Shown here in pieces: positions 21,265 through 33,134 of a stretch of 64,000 nt of DNA. The notes under the pieces were generated by a model. The model was not told where the DNA came from. It saw only the letters and a program-made list of their open reading frames with translations, and searched no databases. The stretch comes from Tritrichomonas musculus (lineage: Eukaryota > Parabasalia > Tritrichomonadida > Tritrichomonadidae): positions 434,001 to 498,000 of the forward strand of contig JAPFFF010000043.1 of assembly GCA_039105265.1 (NCBI GenBank). The letters are read 5' to 3'. Made by a program: the position numbers and the translations under genes. Numbering within the stretch: position 1 is the stretch's first letter; each line of letters opens with the position of its first letter.

Positions 21265-22023
21265 TGTTATCTATATACTATTATATTATATTTTAATTGT
21301 ATATCTAAATTAATTTAAACAAGATATATTTATTTTAATTTTTTCTTTAACGTCCAAAAGTTCACAATTAATGAACTATTTATATACCTTTAAAATATTA
21401 ATATTTTCATTTTTATACTTATTATATATATCTTATAAAGGTTATAATAAATATATATACCATTTATATTTATTTTAAATAACAATAAAACATAAATATC
21501 ATTTATATTTGTATAGAAAATTTAAGAGAAACAATTTGAATACAATTTAATTTTTGTGAAAAAAATAAAAAAAAAAAAAAAAAAAGTTATTTTTAAAAAA
21601 TGAGTTTTAAACAAAAATAGCATATAATATATCAATTATTTGAGAAAAGATATACTTTTAATTGCTAATGACAATTTTTTGACATTTGATCTTTTTGAAA
21701 GAAAATATGATGCTATTTCAAGCTTGAAAATGTGCTAGAACCGGACATTTTCAACTTAAAACGACCATCAATTTAAAGTCTAGGGAAAAAGAATAATTTT
21801 TAAAAGCTATATGATAAGGGATTTGTATTTTATTATTTCAATTTAGATTGATCTCAATCTTATTTTCAAAGTCAAACATTCATGATAGAAACCACTGAGT
21901 TTAACAAGCATTTTAAGCTCAGAAGTTTGTTATCATGGGCATTTAACTTGTAAAATCCGTAAATTATGAGATAAAAAAATTAGAATTCCAGAAACGAGGC
22001 ATTATAAAGTTGTAGTTTTGCGA

Positions 22024-22299
22024 TCAATAGTTCTGGAACAAGCATATTATGGCTCTTGAATCCAAAATTGCCATAAAAATCGAAGAATGTTTGGAAATTA
22101 AAAGATCATCTCGAAGCCTAGGCTGTGAAGCTCCCTGCAGAAGAGCTTCACAATCTAGGCACTCAAGAATCAAATTAAACGAAGCTCCCTGCAGAAGAAC
22201 CTCGCAACCTGATTCATGATGCCAAGAATAAAAATGGCGCCGTTTAAACAAGCTAAAAGGCCAATTATTCAAAGCTATGAAAAACTCATAAACGATCAA
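22024..22299 (-). other. Open frame in right arm, copy of the left-arm frame
   Basis: Identical inverted copy of the 91-codon frame at 19268-19543. Coding status is equally uncertain. Confidence 0.25.
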
Positions 22300-22348
22300 A
22301 ATCGTATCAAAAAGTTCGGGAACTTTTTGAATATATTTTCCAGACGCC

Positions 22349-22356
22349 TATTAGAA
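22349..22356. repeat. Target-site duplication, right (TATTAGAA)
   Basis: Exact 8-bp direct repeat of 19211-19218, abutting the palindromic element. Confidence 0.85.
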
Positions 22357-22467
22357 TATAGTAAATTTTAAATTTCTAACTTTTTATATGAGATCTCAGA
22401 AATATGAAAATTTTAATTGAAATTTACAATCATTAATCAATAATCATTTCATTAAAATACATAAAAA

Positions 22468-22693
22468 CTAATCTCCATACAAACCATTAAAGTAAATAAA
22501 TAAGACATATTCATATTCTTGTCTGGTCATTGAACTAATATTTAATACTGAATTATTTTTTTCATTTATATTCTTTAATTCATAATAAAAATTTTTTAAA
22601 TCAACCAAAAATACTTCACAATAGCTTGAATCAAACTTGAAATCTTTGACAGAATCACATCAAGATGGCGGTTTTCCATCAGATATTGATGGT
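22468..22693 (-). pseudogene. Unidentified coding remnant
   Basis: An open stretch reads DSVKDFKFDSSYCEVFLVDLKNFYYEL... to FIYFNGLYGD and a stop at 22468-22470. Upstream in other frames is EQIKSNLHSVEPILADIKTI. The composition is protein-like but the frames are broken by stops near 22680. No family assigned. From here to 23400 I see no further gene. Confidence 0.3.
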
Positions 22694-23399
22694 CTTAATG
22701 TCTGCAAGAATTGGCTCTACTGAATGAAGATTTGATTTTATTTGTTCAAATAATACTAAGTTTTCTTCATTTTGAATAATATTATTCTTTGTAAATATAA
22801 ATTGAGAGGATTTAAGTGCAATTATATATTAGTTTTGCTTCAGAGCTTTTATCAAAATGATACCAATAACACTTTTATATTCTATGAAACAATATTTTAT
22901 TTTCTTTATCTCATAAGAATAAGAATTTGACTATCGTAGCCATCTAAGTAATTAAATTAAAAAATAATGTATATTTTTATTTGTTTATTAGTATAGATGC
23001 CATAATTATCATCAATTTCAGCATTCACACTTTTCAAAATCAAATTCTAACATAAAAATCAAATCCAATAACTAATACAAATACTTTAAATAACATTTTA
23101 TATTCTTTAAAAATTTGAATTTTTGTTTTTAAATTAAAAATTAGTATGAAATTACACATTTCTCAGTATTTTTACAAAATATCAATTGTATAAAAAAAAA
23201 AATTGAATAGAATTTATAAATTGTTATCAGAAAATTTGTTATCTATTTCTCAAATATTATTAAACAAAATTTGAAAATTTCTCTCAATTGTTAAGAAATT
23301 TTCTGAGAATAAAACAAATAGTTTTCTGATGATATCTAGCCGCAACTTTTATCTCTTAGTAGTAGATTAATATTCAGGCAATATTTACAAAAATAAATC

Positions 23400-23960
23400 A
23401 TTGAATCCCACTCCTTTGAAACAACTCAATGTTTTTATACATTGCTCCAGAAGTTTCTAAATCTTATCAATATACGAAAGCATGCGATGCTTATGCGTTT
23501 GCTTACATAGCATATGGAATTATAGCAAATATCGCTCATTCGCAAATTATTTCCCAGCCCAAAATCTTAATAAAGATATCCACGAAAAAGAAAGGCCAGA
23601 TTTCAAGTTTCCAATTGATTGATTCATGTTGGTCTGACGATCATAATGAACGACCAACGCTTGAGCAAATAGTACATAAATTAAAAACGGATTCTGGCTT
23701 TATACCCGACTTAGTCGAAAAAGAAGATTTTCTTGATTATGTTGAATTTATAGATTCATACCGAAGCCCTTTTGATTCAGGCAAGCATATTAAAGTTTGT
23801 AACTTTTTAGAATAACACAAATCATGTTCTTTCCAAAAAGCCGAAATCCAAAAAACTGAAGCAAATGCGATTACCAAATCGCAACAAATTCCCAAAAGCA
23901 GAAGTCATATTTAAAGCAAGCATCCAAGATGGCAAAAATATCAAAATGAATTCATTATAT
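23400..23960 (+). pseudogene. C-terminal half of a TKL-like protein kinase
   Basis: Starts abruptly at the activation-loop end (FLYIAPEVSKSYQYTKACDAYAFA, the APE motif followed by the helix-F aspartate region) and continues through CWSDDHNERPTLEQIVHKL, the typical TKL C-lobe ending, and a C-terminal tail (EKEDFLDYVEFIDSY). The N-lobe, the HRD and DFG motifs are absent upstream. The tail seems to continue in broken frames to about 23960. A truncated kinase relic. Confidence 0.7.
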
Positions 23961-24505
23961 ACCGAAGGCTCATTTAAGTTCTTCAATATCACATTGAAGG
24001 GATATTTGGTCGTATATTGAAATCACTATTAACGACTATGCCTTTTCAGAACGCATCTAAGTAGTATATATATGACGCGTTTGGGACAAGATATGTGACA
24101 TTCAAATTTTGATATTTTTTGAAGGTCAGCTGAACATGAATATTTTAAACGATAATTCTTCAAAATTTGATCATTAGTGAAAAGCCTGCTAAAGAGATAC
24201 TAAATAGGATTCAGGATTGCAAAATGGCCAGTAAATGTGCAGAAGATCATAAATGAATTCAAAAAGTTTCTAAGTACATTGTCGATTAAACAAACAAATA
24301 CTTTTTCTTTTTAAAATAACTTTTTTTAAGTTCTATTTGAACTGGGCTAAAGTGCCGAAAGATATCTTTTGAATATTTAAAAAAAATCAAAAGTTCCTCA
24401 GAAAAAGTGAAAAGATTGAGAAGTCTTACAACGTGGACTTCATTAACCTACAACTTGATTTATTATTTGCAAAAAAATAAAGATTAATTTGTGATTAGTT
24501 TTTAA

Positions 24506-25730
24506 TTAATTATCGGACTCATGCATTCGAGCATGATGGCCTCCATATTGATCAAATGTATTTGGCTCATGTGAAATTTCACCATAATAGTAATTATTGG
24601 TTTCTTCAATTGGTAATTCCAGAATCGTTTTCTTATTTACATCAATTGCAGATTTTGAAAGAAGTTTGTCAATAATTTCTATATTATCTCTTTCAATGGC
24701 AAGATATAAAACTGTTTTCTTTTCTCTGCCATTTACTGTGGTGCTATTTACATCAATATCTGCTCTAGATAATATTTCCATAATTTCAGAAATATTTGAA
24801 AATTGGATGGCTGTAATAAGTCTGAGTTAGAGATGAATGAAAATGAATAATTTTCGTAATTTTCCACCTCTGGAAGTTAAAAATTGGTAAAAAATGGAAA
24901 ATTTCTTTTCAAATTTTTTTCATCAGAAAAATTTTCGATAGATTTCCGATTTTTTTATCAAAAATTTTCCAAAGTGATATGACCCCTTCTGATTTTTGTC
25001 CAATACTTTAGCTTTTTGAATTCAAAAAAGAGAATAAATAAGATTTTTTTTTTTTTTTTCATTCGACTTTTTGGACATTTTGCTCTCAAAAATTGAATGC
25101 TTGACTTCACTTTCTAATGATATATTTGCTCTTGTCACATATGAAACAAACTCTACAATTGAACCTTGATGAATAAGAGAACAAATATAGAAGTCATTTT
25201 CACCTTCATAACGCTTTTCATCAGAATGATCAAAAATGTTTGGATCAAAAGAGAGAGGTTTGTTTTTAATATTTTTGCATTCGTTAGCCCTAACTAACTT
25301 TTTGATTTCTGGGTAGAAAAAAGTGACAATAACCGACATTTTCAAGTATATCTTTTGTTATGAAGGATATCTTTATAAATTGCGATCGTTTCGTTTTCAA
25401 AGAGATAAAAGAAAATCTTTTTATTGTTCAGAGAAATGTCAAAAAATTCTGGATTTGAGAAGGTTTGTTTGATTTGGATTTTATAGTGCTGTAATATATG
25501 AAAGACTTTTTGGAAAAATAAATTTCCACGGTAGTGATTAGCAGCATACAACATGACATTTGCAGAAGATCTTTGAAGTTCTTTTGAATGAGATTCTTTT
25601 TATTTTAATTTGCAAAATCATTCTTGCCTTCATCTGGATTTTTAAAATATGCGATAAAATTATTATAAAGTTCTTTTTTTCCTTGAATTATTTTTTGAAT
25701 TTCTCTTTCTACAAGTTTTATCGAATGCAT
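24506..25730 (-). pseudogene. DUF3447-ankyrin gene with frameshifts and an insertion
   Basis: Reading the minus strand: an N-terminal helical piece (IKLVEREIQKIIQGKKELY) with an in-frame TAA, a DUF3447 part (FSNPEFFDISLNNKKIFFYLFENETIAIY, then after a frame change FFYPEIKKLV and FYICSLIHQGSIVEFVSYVTR), an insertion of about 190 bp of A/T-rich sequence (24831-25021) and the C-terminal ankyrin units (TVLYLAIERDNIEIIDKLLSKSAIDVN) ending at 24506. Order and wording match the DUF3447 genes at 9577 and 39599. In this copy the ankyrin junction is coding (VNSTTVNGREKKTVL), a useful contrast to the spacer-bearing genes. Confidence 0.7.
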
Positions 25731-26203
25731 GTATTTGATTTTAATCACTAATATCATGTTTCGGATCACAAAGAGGTGTTACGATGGTTTCTTCATTTTT
25801 GCTTTTGTTTTGCTGATTTTAATAGTAATTGGTTTAGATATTTAATGATAATCGGAAAAAATTGAATAGTTTATTCTGATAGATGGAAAAACATTAGTTT
25901 ATTGAGATATAAAAATATGAAATATATTTCAAAATTAATATGAGTTTAATTCTTCCCTAAAGAATGAAATCTTTATATTTGTTGGCTTTTTAATTGATTT
26001 TTTATTGATTGGAAATATTTATTACGAAATATATGGAATATTAATCTTTGAAAGGTTGCCTATAAAATATAAATCGATATTAATATTCTTTTCTTTTATT
26101 TAAATGGTATATAAATAAAAAAACATATAAGATTTAATTATGAAAATGGTAAACCTTCATAATATCATTTGATATATGCTTTGAGTAAATGAATTAGAAA
26201 AGA

Positions 26204-26752
26204 TTAGATGTATTTCATTTCTCTTTGAGTTTTCATAAAATATTTGTTGAATTCTTTTTTCGTGATTTTACTACAAATTGGAATGAATTCATCATGGGAA
26301 AAATCGATAATGTAACAGTATCCTAGGTACTGACGGCACTTATCTCGCGTAAATCTGTTATGATATTTACGGCAATGTTCAGCAATATAGAAAAAGGCAT
26401 CGGAATAACTCGCAAATCGATTATTATCATTATCTCTGATATCAAATGGAATAATATTATCGTTGTCTCTATCAATGCTTTTGCTTACCGCTTTTCTTCC
26501 TTTCTTTGGAATATCGTATTGGTAATTTGGAAGTTTTTCAATAAATCGCACAAAACCGTTCTTGCTTTTCTTTCCTTGTATTGTTTTCTTTTCTTCTGAT
26601 TTTATCGTTTCTTCTGCTTGTGATTGTCCTTGAATGTTATCCTTTTCAAGTTCAGCTTCTGGTTCTGTATCTGTCCCTTGTGAACTAGCAATTTGTCCTT
26701 TTTCATTTCGTTCACCAATAAGATTATTTATTTGATGTTGGTTCGCAAGCAT
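26204..26752 (-). CDS. Hypothetical protein, charged N terminus and compact C terminus
   Basis: 182 residues, intact. Residues 1-65 are polar and Glu/Gln/Lys-rich, likely disordered (TEPEAELEKDNIQGQSQ). Residues about 68-182 look globular, with FVRFIEKLPNYQYDIPKKGR and SYSDAFFYIAEHCRKYH, then RDKCRQYLGYCYIIDFSHDEFIPICSKI. I do not recognise the family. A distant likeness to trichomonad initiator-binding domains (short helical DNA-binding modules) crossed my mind, but the key residues do not align well, so I do not call it. Neighbours are a broken ankyrin gene downstream and a hAT-like element upstream. Confidence 0.5.
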   Translation of the reverse strand: MLANQHQINNLIGERNEKGQIASSQGTDTEPEAELEKDNIQGQSQAEETIKSEEKKTIQGKKSKNGFVRFIEKLPNYQYDIPKKGRKAVSKSIDRDNDNIIPFDIRDNDNNRFASYSDAFFYIAEHCRKYHNRFTRDKCRQYLGYCYIIDFSHDEFIPICSKITKKEFNKYFMKTQREMKYI

Positions 26753-27217
26753 TTAAAATTATTAATATGATCAAAGTTGTAATTTCAATGCAAAACAAAA
26801 ATTTTCAATACAAAAAATATATAAATCTTTTTTTTTTTAATAAACCTTTCAAATTTATTACTCAAAAAGTTATGATTTATCAAAAAGTTAAATTACGAAC
26901 ATGTATACTTTTTTATATTATTATTCATAATCTCTTAACAAAAGATACGAATTAGACTTTTATCGTTTGCGATAAAATACATTGAAATAATAATACGTTA
27001 ATTATTTATTTGAAAGGTTTATTAAAAAAAAAGTTTTACTAAACGGTCATTGCATAAAATTTTTATTTTGTTCATGAACCAGAAATTTTTTTGATCCTTC
27101 ATTAATATTTATAATAAAATATTATCAAATCTTATTTTCATTTGGTATCTGACAAAGAGAAATTGTAATCTTTATTATGAACCAACATAAAGCAGATAAT
27201 TTTATGTCATATAATTG

Positions 27218-28459
27218 TAGGGTTGCATTTGGCACGGTTTGGGCAAAAAAGCTGCCCACCCAAGTTATTTTGATAACCCAACGGGTATAAGCAAATTATT
27301 TGTTGAATATTTTAAATATGTTGTTTTGCAACCCTATTAATTATATTTAACTTTTCTTAAAAATATGTATATTTTAAATATGTTGTTTTGCATAAAAATA
27401 ATAAAATATAATTAAAATTAAAATAGATATTTTGGAGTTTTTATTTTTTTATTTATTTTTTTATATATTCAATTTTTTCAAAGATAAATTCTGTTGTTAT
27501 TTATAAATTCTATTGGGCTGGATACTTTTCTATGTTTTCATTCAATTTTTCAGTTAAAAAATAAAAATTTGCCCTGGGCAAAGTGGCTGGGCAGCGACGA
27601 TAGCCCATTTTTTCAATCCTTTTTAATCGGGGCTGGGCTAGCCCAAGGGAAGTTATATGATAAATTCAAAAGCTATTTTTAATATTTTTCTTTTTAAATC
27701 ATTATCTTTTCTTTAATATATGATATTAATTGATTATTGTGTTTGATAAAATAAAAAAATTCAAACATATTTTTGTATATAAATAAAATAAAGTTTGGAA
27801 TGGATTTTTGGCAAGATATTTCATTAAAATAATCATAAAATTAGGATAATAAAGTGAAATAAATATCAATATATTTAATAATCATATAAAATGTAAATAA
27901 AATATTAAATAAATTAAAATAATTTTATTTTTATTATTGAATAATTTAATAAATTAAAAAAAATAAATATTTATGAATATTCTCGTTTAAAGTATATTTA
28001 ATCATTATATTATTACATATTAAAAATAGATACTCATTATAAAATATAATATATAAATATATTGTTTAAAATAATTAAGAAAAGATATAATATTTAAAAA
28101 AGACATTTTAATTAACAGAATTCACAAAATAAATAAAAAGAATTCCATGAACAAAGGGCACATTACCGATTTTTTTTAGTTCAAATAATAATAAAAATGA
28201 TGAATTAATAGATTCAAATGCAACTACATTCCACAACTAGCAATCAAATTCAGAACAAATATCATCATTTTCATAATTTGGAAGTATTGATATATATTTT
28301 ATGCTTTTATTCAATACCGAAAAGTTCACACTTTAATGATGTCCTTAAAAAGTGTCCTTTACATTGTACAATTGATCACATCACATCATCATAATTTTTG
28401 AGGCTCAATTGCCCAGTGGGCTGCCCACTTCTTCAATTTTTTGACCCTATGCAACCCTA
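27218..28459. mobile_element. Non-autonomous hAT-like element
   Basis: TIRs TAGGGTTGCA (27218-27227) and TGCAACCCTA (28450-28459), typical in form of hAT ends, and an exact 8-bp direct repeat TATAATTG on both sides (27210-27217, 28460-28467). Subterminal parts repeat GCCCA/TGGGC blocks (27249-27262, 27585-27650, 28408-28430) that are GC-rich islands in AT-rich DNA. An extra TGCAACCCTA lies at 27328-27337, so a smaller 120-bp inverted-end unit is nested at the left. No transposase gene inside. Confidence 0.75.
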
Positions 28460-28873
28460 TATAATTGTAATAAAATAACAATCATGACAAATAAGAAAGT
28501 ATGTTACCATTAATCAAATCTGATACTTTTTTATACCATAAAAGAATATATTGTATCATTCGCAATATTTATCACATATTATGACATTTAATTGATTTAA
28601 TAAAACATTTTTAATATAAAACCCCCAATATATCATCCAAAAATCATAAAACAACAGGAAATAATTATAAATAAACTAATTAATGAACGGGAAGAAAACC
28701 GAATTTGGCACCCTGCGGGATATTTTCAACAAGGAATCAATTTTGTTTATTAAAAAGCTGATTATGTTTTAAAAATTATGAATGAATTGTATTCAATTCA
28801 ATTTTGTATTGAACCGTCAAACTTTTGAATACTACTAGTGAAATGAGCTTTGAGATTTGAAGCCTAGTAAACT

Positions 28874-30325
28874 TCACCATGAATAGAATGCCCCCGAATC
28901 TTTCCCTTTGATCAGCATCTTGACATAGTATGAAGCCATCTGCTTCTTCGAGTTTTCTTCTATTACAATGTTTTGTGATGGAATCACTAATTTATCAACA
29001 AATATTTCTGCAAAACCGAGTTTATCAACTCTTAATGATTTTGATTTATCAGAGATTTCTATTTTTTTAAGATTATGACACCATCTAAAAGCGCTTTCTT
29101 TAATTGCAGACAAATTTGATGGAATAAAAAGACTTTCAATATTTGATTGCATAAATGAATAACCTTCTATTAATTCAAGTTTTGAATTCTTTGGAATTTC
29201 AACAGTTGTCAATTTGGTACATTCATGAAAAGCAAATTCTTTAATTATTTTTACACTTGGTGGAATTAAAATATATTAAATTGATGATTCATAAAATGAC
29301 AACTTTCCAATTATTTCTATTTCTGAGTTTTGATCAAATTCAAATTTTTTTATTGTTTTGTTTTCTTTAAAAGATTCATCAAGTATTGTTGTTATGATAA
29401 ATTCTATTCCTTCTTGTTTTATAGCTCTTGGAATAAAAACATTTTCACTTGGTTTTTGAAGACCAAAAACGGCAGCTTTTTTACTTTGACGATCAATTTT
29501 ATAAATGACTCCATTTTCATCTTCTATTTCATCACGAGTTAACCATCGAGCTTTTTCAATATCACATTCATCAATTGCTTTTTTTATCTTATTTGAGATA
29601 TTTTCTAATTGCTGATGATTTTGCATTTCATTAAAGCACAAATATTCGCTAATTTGTTTAAAATCATTCTTCATCTTATCCATTTTATCTAATAAATGCA
29701 GATTATCGAATTTTGGTATTTGATTTTGTCTTGATTTTCTTTCAATAATTGAATCATTTAAATTGGACTCAGAAAGTTTGTTTGCATCTAGTGTTGATAG
29801 AAGTTTAAACATTGATTCATCAAAATCGCCATAATTAGGGATCAATTCATAAGCTAGATCTTGTTTTGTTAAGTTTCTTGATGGATTTGTAAAAATATTA
29901 TATAATGAATCTAAAGGTAAATGAAATAGTTGATAATTGTATATAACAAGATAATCATCAAGCTTAGAGGAAATAATTTTTTCAAGCATTTCTTTATTTG
30001 TTTCTCCTTTAAGTTCATTTATGGCAATCATTTCTTGATCATTTTTTTTGGTTTTTATTAATTCTTCAAGTTTATTCATATTGAAATTCTTGATTGATTT
30101 TCGAATACTCTAAAATGTTATCGCTAGTAATGTTTGGCTTTTTGTGATAAACTAAAAAATCTAAAAATAATTCAAAAACTGTAAAACTAATATTTGCTTT
30201 AATATGATAAGAGTGCTTATTAATTAGTTCATTGAAAATAGTAGGATTAATATGAACAAGATCTTCAAATAAAAAAGGGATCCTAAGTTTTTTTGAATTT
30301 AAGATTAAAATGAAAGAATTTTGCT
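28874..30325 (-). pseudogene. BTB-BACK-like LRR protein, broken
   Basis: Minus-strand order: a BTB-like segment from about 30325 (FEDLVHINPTIFNELINKHS, ANISFTVFELFLDFLVYHKK), a frameshift near 30082, a BACK-like helical part and coiled coil (29276-30079; LPLDSLYNIFTNPSRNLTKQ, cf. the same element in the 19.0-kb gene), a conserved ADDRESS-like segment (ARWLTRDEIEDENGVIYKID), then LRR_5 repeats. A single in-frame TAA (29276-29278) splits FYESSI from YILIPPSVKIIKEFAFHECT. Repeats continue to 28874. No start codon is found before the BTB part. Two lesions make it a pseudogene; the TAA alone could be read-through but nothing supports that. Confidence 0.65.
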
Positions 30326-30671
30326 CTAGTATTTAAATATTTAAATGAAAATATTTCAATGAGATCATTCAAAAATAAAAATCATTTAGAAAAAGACTCA
30401 AATTTCCAAATTTAAGGATAAATAAATGAAAAGATGAATCTGGATCTTTTTTGTTTTAATTTCATTTTTCGCATTTTAATATTTTAATAAAAGATTTTTA
30501 TTATCAATCTTCAGATGAGCCAAGATGTTTAATTACCCATGTTTCAATATTATGTTGATTAAAGCGATAAAGTTTTAATTAAAAAAAATTAAAAATGTTG
30601 AAAAAAATCAATTTTTTAAAAAAAAATTAGTGCAGATTAATATTCTAAATATGATGATGGTATCGTTTGAA

Positions 30672-31676
30672 TCATGGTTGAATGCCTGCGATCACTGTTT
30701 CATAAACAATGTCATCATCATTAGGTATATCTAAGTCTTTAGTTGCTTTTTCGATATAATTATCGAATTCTTCTTTGTTGATTAAATCTAGATTGAAGAT
30801 CTCGCTTTTGTGGTCCATAAATTCTTTAACTATTTTTTTAAAAGATGGCCGTTCGTCTGGACTAGGTGCCCAGCACAAGTTAATTAGTTCAAGAAGTGAT
30901 GATGGAATTCGAAGATTTTCAGTACAAGGCCTCTTTCCGTTTACAACATTTCTCATAAGTTTATATGTACTAATATTTCTTCCGCATTCATAGAAAGGCT
31001 CTTTTAAGGTCAACAATTTGTATAATAATATTGCATATGAATATACATCAATTTTATTGGTGTAATCAGATTCTTCTATAATCTCAGGTGCCTTGTAAAG
31101 TAGAGTGCCATTTTTTTCTGGGATATTGTCTTGTGAAGCTGGTTTTGTGCAAATGGAGCTATTAAATCCTCCAATTTTTGGATAGTAGTTCTCATCAAGA
31201 AGAATATGTTCGGGTTTTAAGTCACAATGAATCAGATTGTGTTGGTGTATGTATGTCATGCCTGCTGCAATTCCGAATATATTGATGGCTTTGATTGTTT
31301 CCCAGTTCTCTGGTGGAGATCCAGTATTTACAAGATTAATCAGTTCATTAAGTGAGGCGTGAGGCATGTAGTCTGTAATAATTGCATATTTATCTGTACC
31401 TGTTTTAGGAATAACATAGCCGATTAATGGCAAGATCGTTTCATGTTTCAATGAATGTTGATATAGAATTTCATGGAAAAATCTCTTTTGGTCATTGGCG
31501 CTGATCATTGTATCTGGTTTCCGAAATCTAACGCAACAGCAAGTTTGATCTGCTAGTGTTTCTGCCTTGTGGACTTCGTAAAAGACTCCTTCGTTAAGTT
31601 TTTTGTATATGTGTAAATCATCCTGATCAATAAGCAAGCCGAGAAATTGATTTAAGGCTTCGAAGTTTGCTTCCAT
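30672..31676 (-). CDS. TKL-like pseudokinase
   Basis: 334 residues, intact, kinase fold from about 20 to 290. The glycine loop is degenerate (KLNEGVFYEVHK). The VAIK lysine position reads CCCVRF (R50). E69 of helix C is present (FFHEIL). The catalytic loop is HCDLKPEHIL (150-159): Asp152 and Lys154 are kept, but the HRD Arg is Cys and the metal-binding Asn is His. DFG is replaced by GFN (170-172). APE is kept (YKAPE) as is the CWAPSPDERPSF C-lobe motif. Loss of the VAIK Lys and DFG Asp predicts no phosphotransfer; the intact frame suggests a scaffold or allosteric role. The short C-terminal tail is acidic. Upstream (31677-32245) is AT-rich without a gene. Confidence 0.85.
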   Translation of the reverse strand: MEANFEALNQFLGLLIDQDDLHIYKKLNEGVFYEVHKAETLADQTCCCVRFRKPDTMISANDQKRFFHEILYQHSLKHETILPLIGYVIPKTGTDKYAIITDYMPHASLNELINLVNTGSPPENWETIKAINIFGIAAGMTYIHQHNLIHCDLKPEHILLDENYYPKIGGFNSSICTKPASQDNIPEKNGTLLYKAPEIIEESDYTNKIDVYSYAILLYKLLTLKEPFYECGRNISTYKLMRNVVNGKRPCTENLRIPSSLLELINLCWAPSPDERPSFKKIVKEFMDHKSEIFNLDLINKEEFDNYIEKATKDLDIPNDDDIVYETVIAGIQP

Positions 31677-32245
31677 TAGATTTCAATAATTATGGTTATC
31701 ACAAAACATGATCGTTGGTTATTAAATCTTTAACAATTTTTCTTGAGAATAAAATTCAAATTTTTAAATCTTCTGTTTATATATCTTTTTCAAATTTATT
31801 TCTTTTTGAAATTTTAAAAATTGTTCATTTTTTAACTATGTTTTTTTTCTGAGGAGTTATATTACCGATAATTCGATTTTCAATTTCTAATATCTTATTG
31901 GATTATCTTCATTTTAAAAAATAAATGATGAATATAAATAGAATTAATATGATATTTTTAAATTTTTCCTTTTCTATTTTATTGAAGAAAAAAAATGATA
32001 ATTATGATATTAATTGCATTTTTACTTGAAGAAAAATTTCAAATTTCCTTTATAATAAATCAAACAGGTTATAAATAGTATCAAATAATTATGCACGTGA
32101 TAAGCATTTAAAATATGCCATTAAATTTTTGAATATTAAAATCACCAACTTTTTGCTTTCAGTCAATTGAAAAAAAAAAAGCTTTCATACTTTTATATAA
32201 ACTTGATTGGGTTAAAAAAAAAAAAAAAGCTTTTTTGTATTTTAT

Positions 32246-32566
32246 TCAAGAGATTTGAAATATTTTGATGCTAAACTCACCCATTGTGAAACTTATGTAT
32301 CCAATCTCACAATGAGTTACGAAAGAACCGCCATAATTTTGCGGTAGAAGAAAAACGCACCATTTTCCGCCATATTTGCTTTCGAATTGTTCGTTAATAT
32401 ATTTTGCACATTTGCAATGTTCATTTTCATGCATATTGAGACATTTTCAAACAATGTCTATTGCATAGTTTTTTTGATCATCATTCATATCATTTTCGAT
32501 TATTTTTACTTTGTTGTAATTTCCTTTATCATATAAATGTAATGATGTCTCTTCTTTCTTTTCCAT
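32246..32566 (-). pseudogene. Dynein light chain (LC8-like) with one in-frame TGA
   Basis: The frame reads from MEKKEETSLHLYDKG to VKIIENDMNDDQKNYAIDIV, then TGA (32447-32449), then KCLNMHENEHCKCAKYINEQ and FESKYGGKWCVFLLPQNYGGSFVTHCEIGY to FKIFQIS-like end. This matches the LC8/DYNLL layout: helices, K.F..KY...W.C.VG.NFGS.VTHE, then the last strands. The stop falls in the second helix at the position of E in LC8's DAVECA. Everything else is in one frame. A young pseudogene, or a case of TGA read-through; no start codon is available for the second half except internal Met residues. Confidence 0.7.
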
Positions 32567-33134
32567 TTCTTCCAATAATCGATTATATTCATTTTTAGTA
32601 TTAAGGAGTTCAGTAATTCAGCAATCACGCATTAAAAAAAAAAAAAATGGTTATATCATGACATAGAAAAAAAGAACTTTTCATTCAATTTAATTCTGTC
32701 TTGTTTTTGGAAGAAATGGATATTTTAAAAAAAAAGACATTTATGTTTTTATTTTTTATCAAAAAGTGAAAGTCTTGAGAAATAGGGAAGTCATAAAGAG
32801 AAAGCTAAGTTCTTTTTTTTTATGATAAGCAGGAATGGAATTCAAGTCGATCGAATTAAAGAAAATATGAATCATTTTCTTTTATTTGGCACTTCAAATA
32901 TTGATAAATTGTAGAGATAATGATATTTGAATAATAGTGTATTCAGCATTTGTTTCACAAAATACAATTTATGATATTTTTTAAAATAATATTTTAAAAT
33001 AAGAAAAGTTCAGTAACGTTCTCTTTAGTCATATACTGTTATTTCAAAAGCTGTTAATCATCAACTTCTGAATCTGCAAATTGCATATCAGATGGATTTA
33101 TGATTTAGGAAATAAAATGATAAATTTATTAATT

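Larger units (their letters stand above)
19219..22348. mobile_element. Palindromic (foldback-type) transposable element with 1,084-bp arms
   Basis: The left arm 19219-20302 and right arm 21265-22348 are inverted copies. Wherever I compared them they are identical, including a 19-nt homopolymer run, and they have equal length. The direct repeat TATTAGAA flanks both ends (19211-19218, 22349-22356), an 8-bp target duplication. Ends begin GGCGTCTGGAAAATATATTC. Arms contain a GC-richer block near the tips and an AT-rich inner part. The 962-bp unique centre has no transposase. The very long TIRs recall foldback or Mutator-like elements, while the 8-bp duplication also fits hAT or Merlin types. The family is not assigned. 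Confidence 0.9.
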
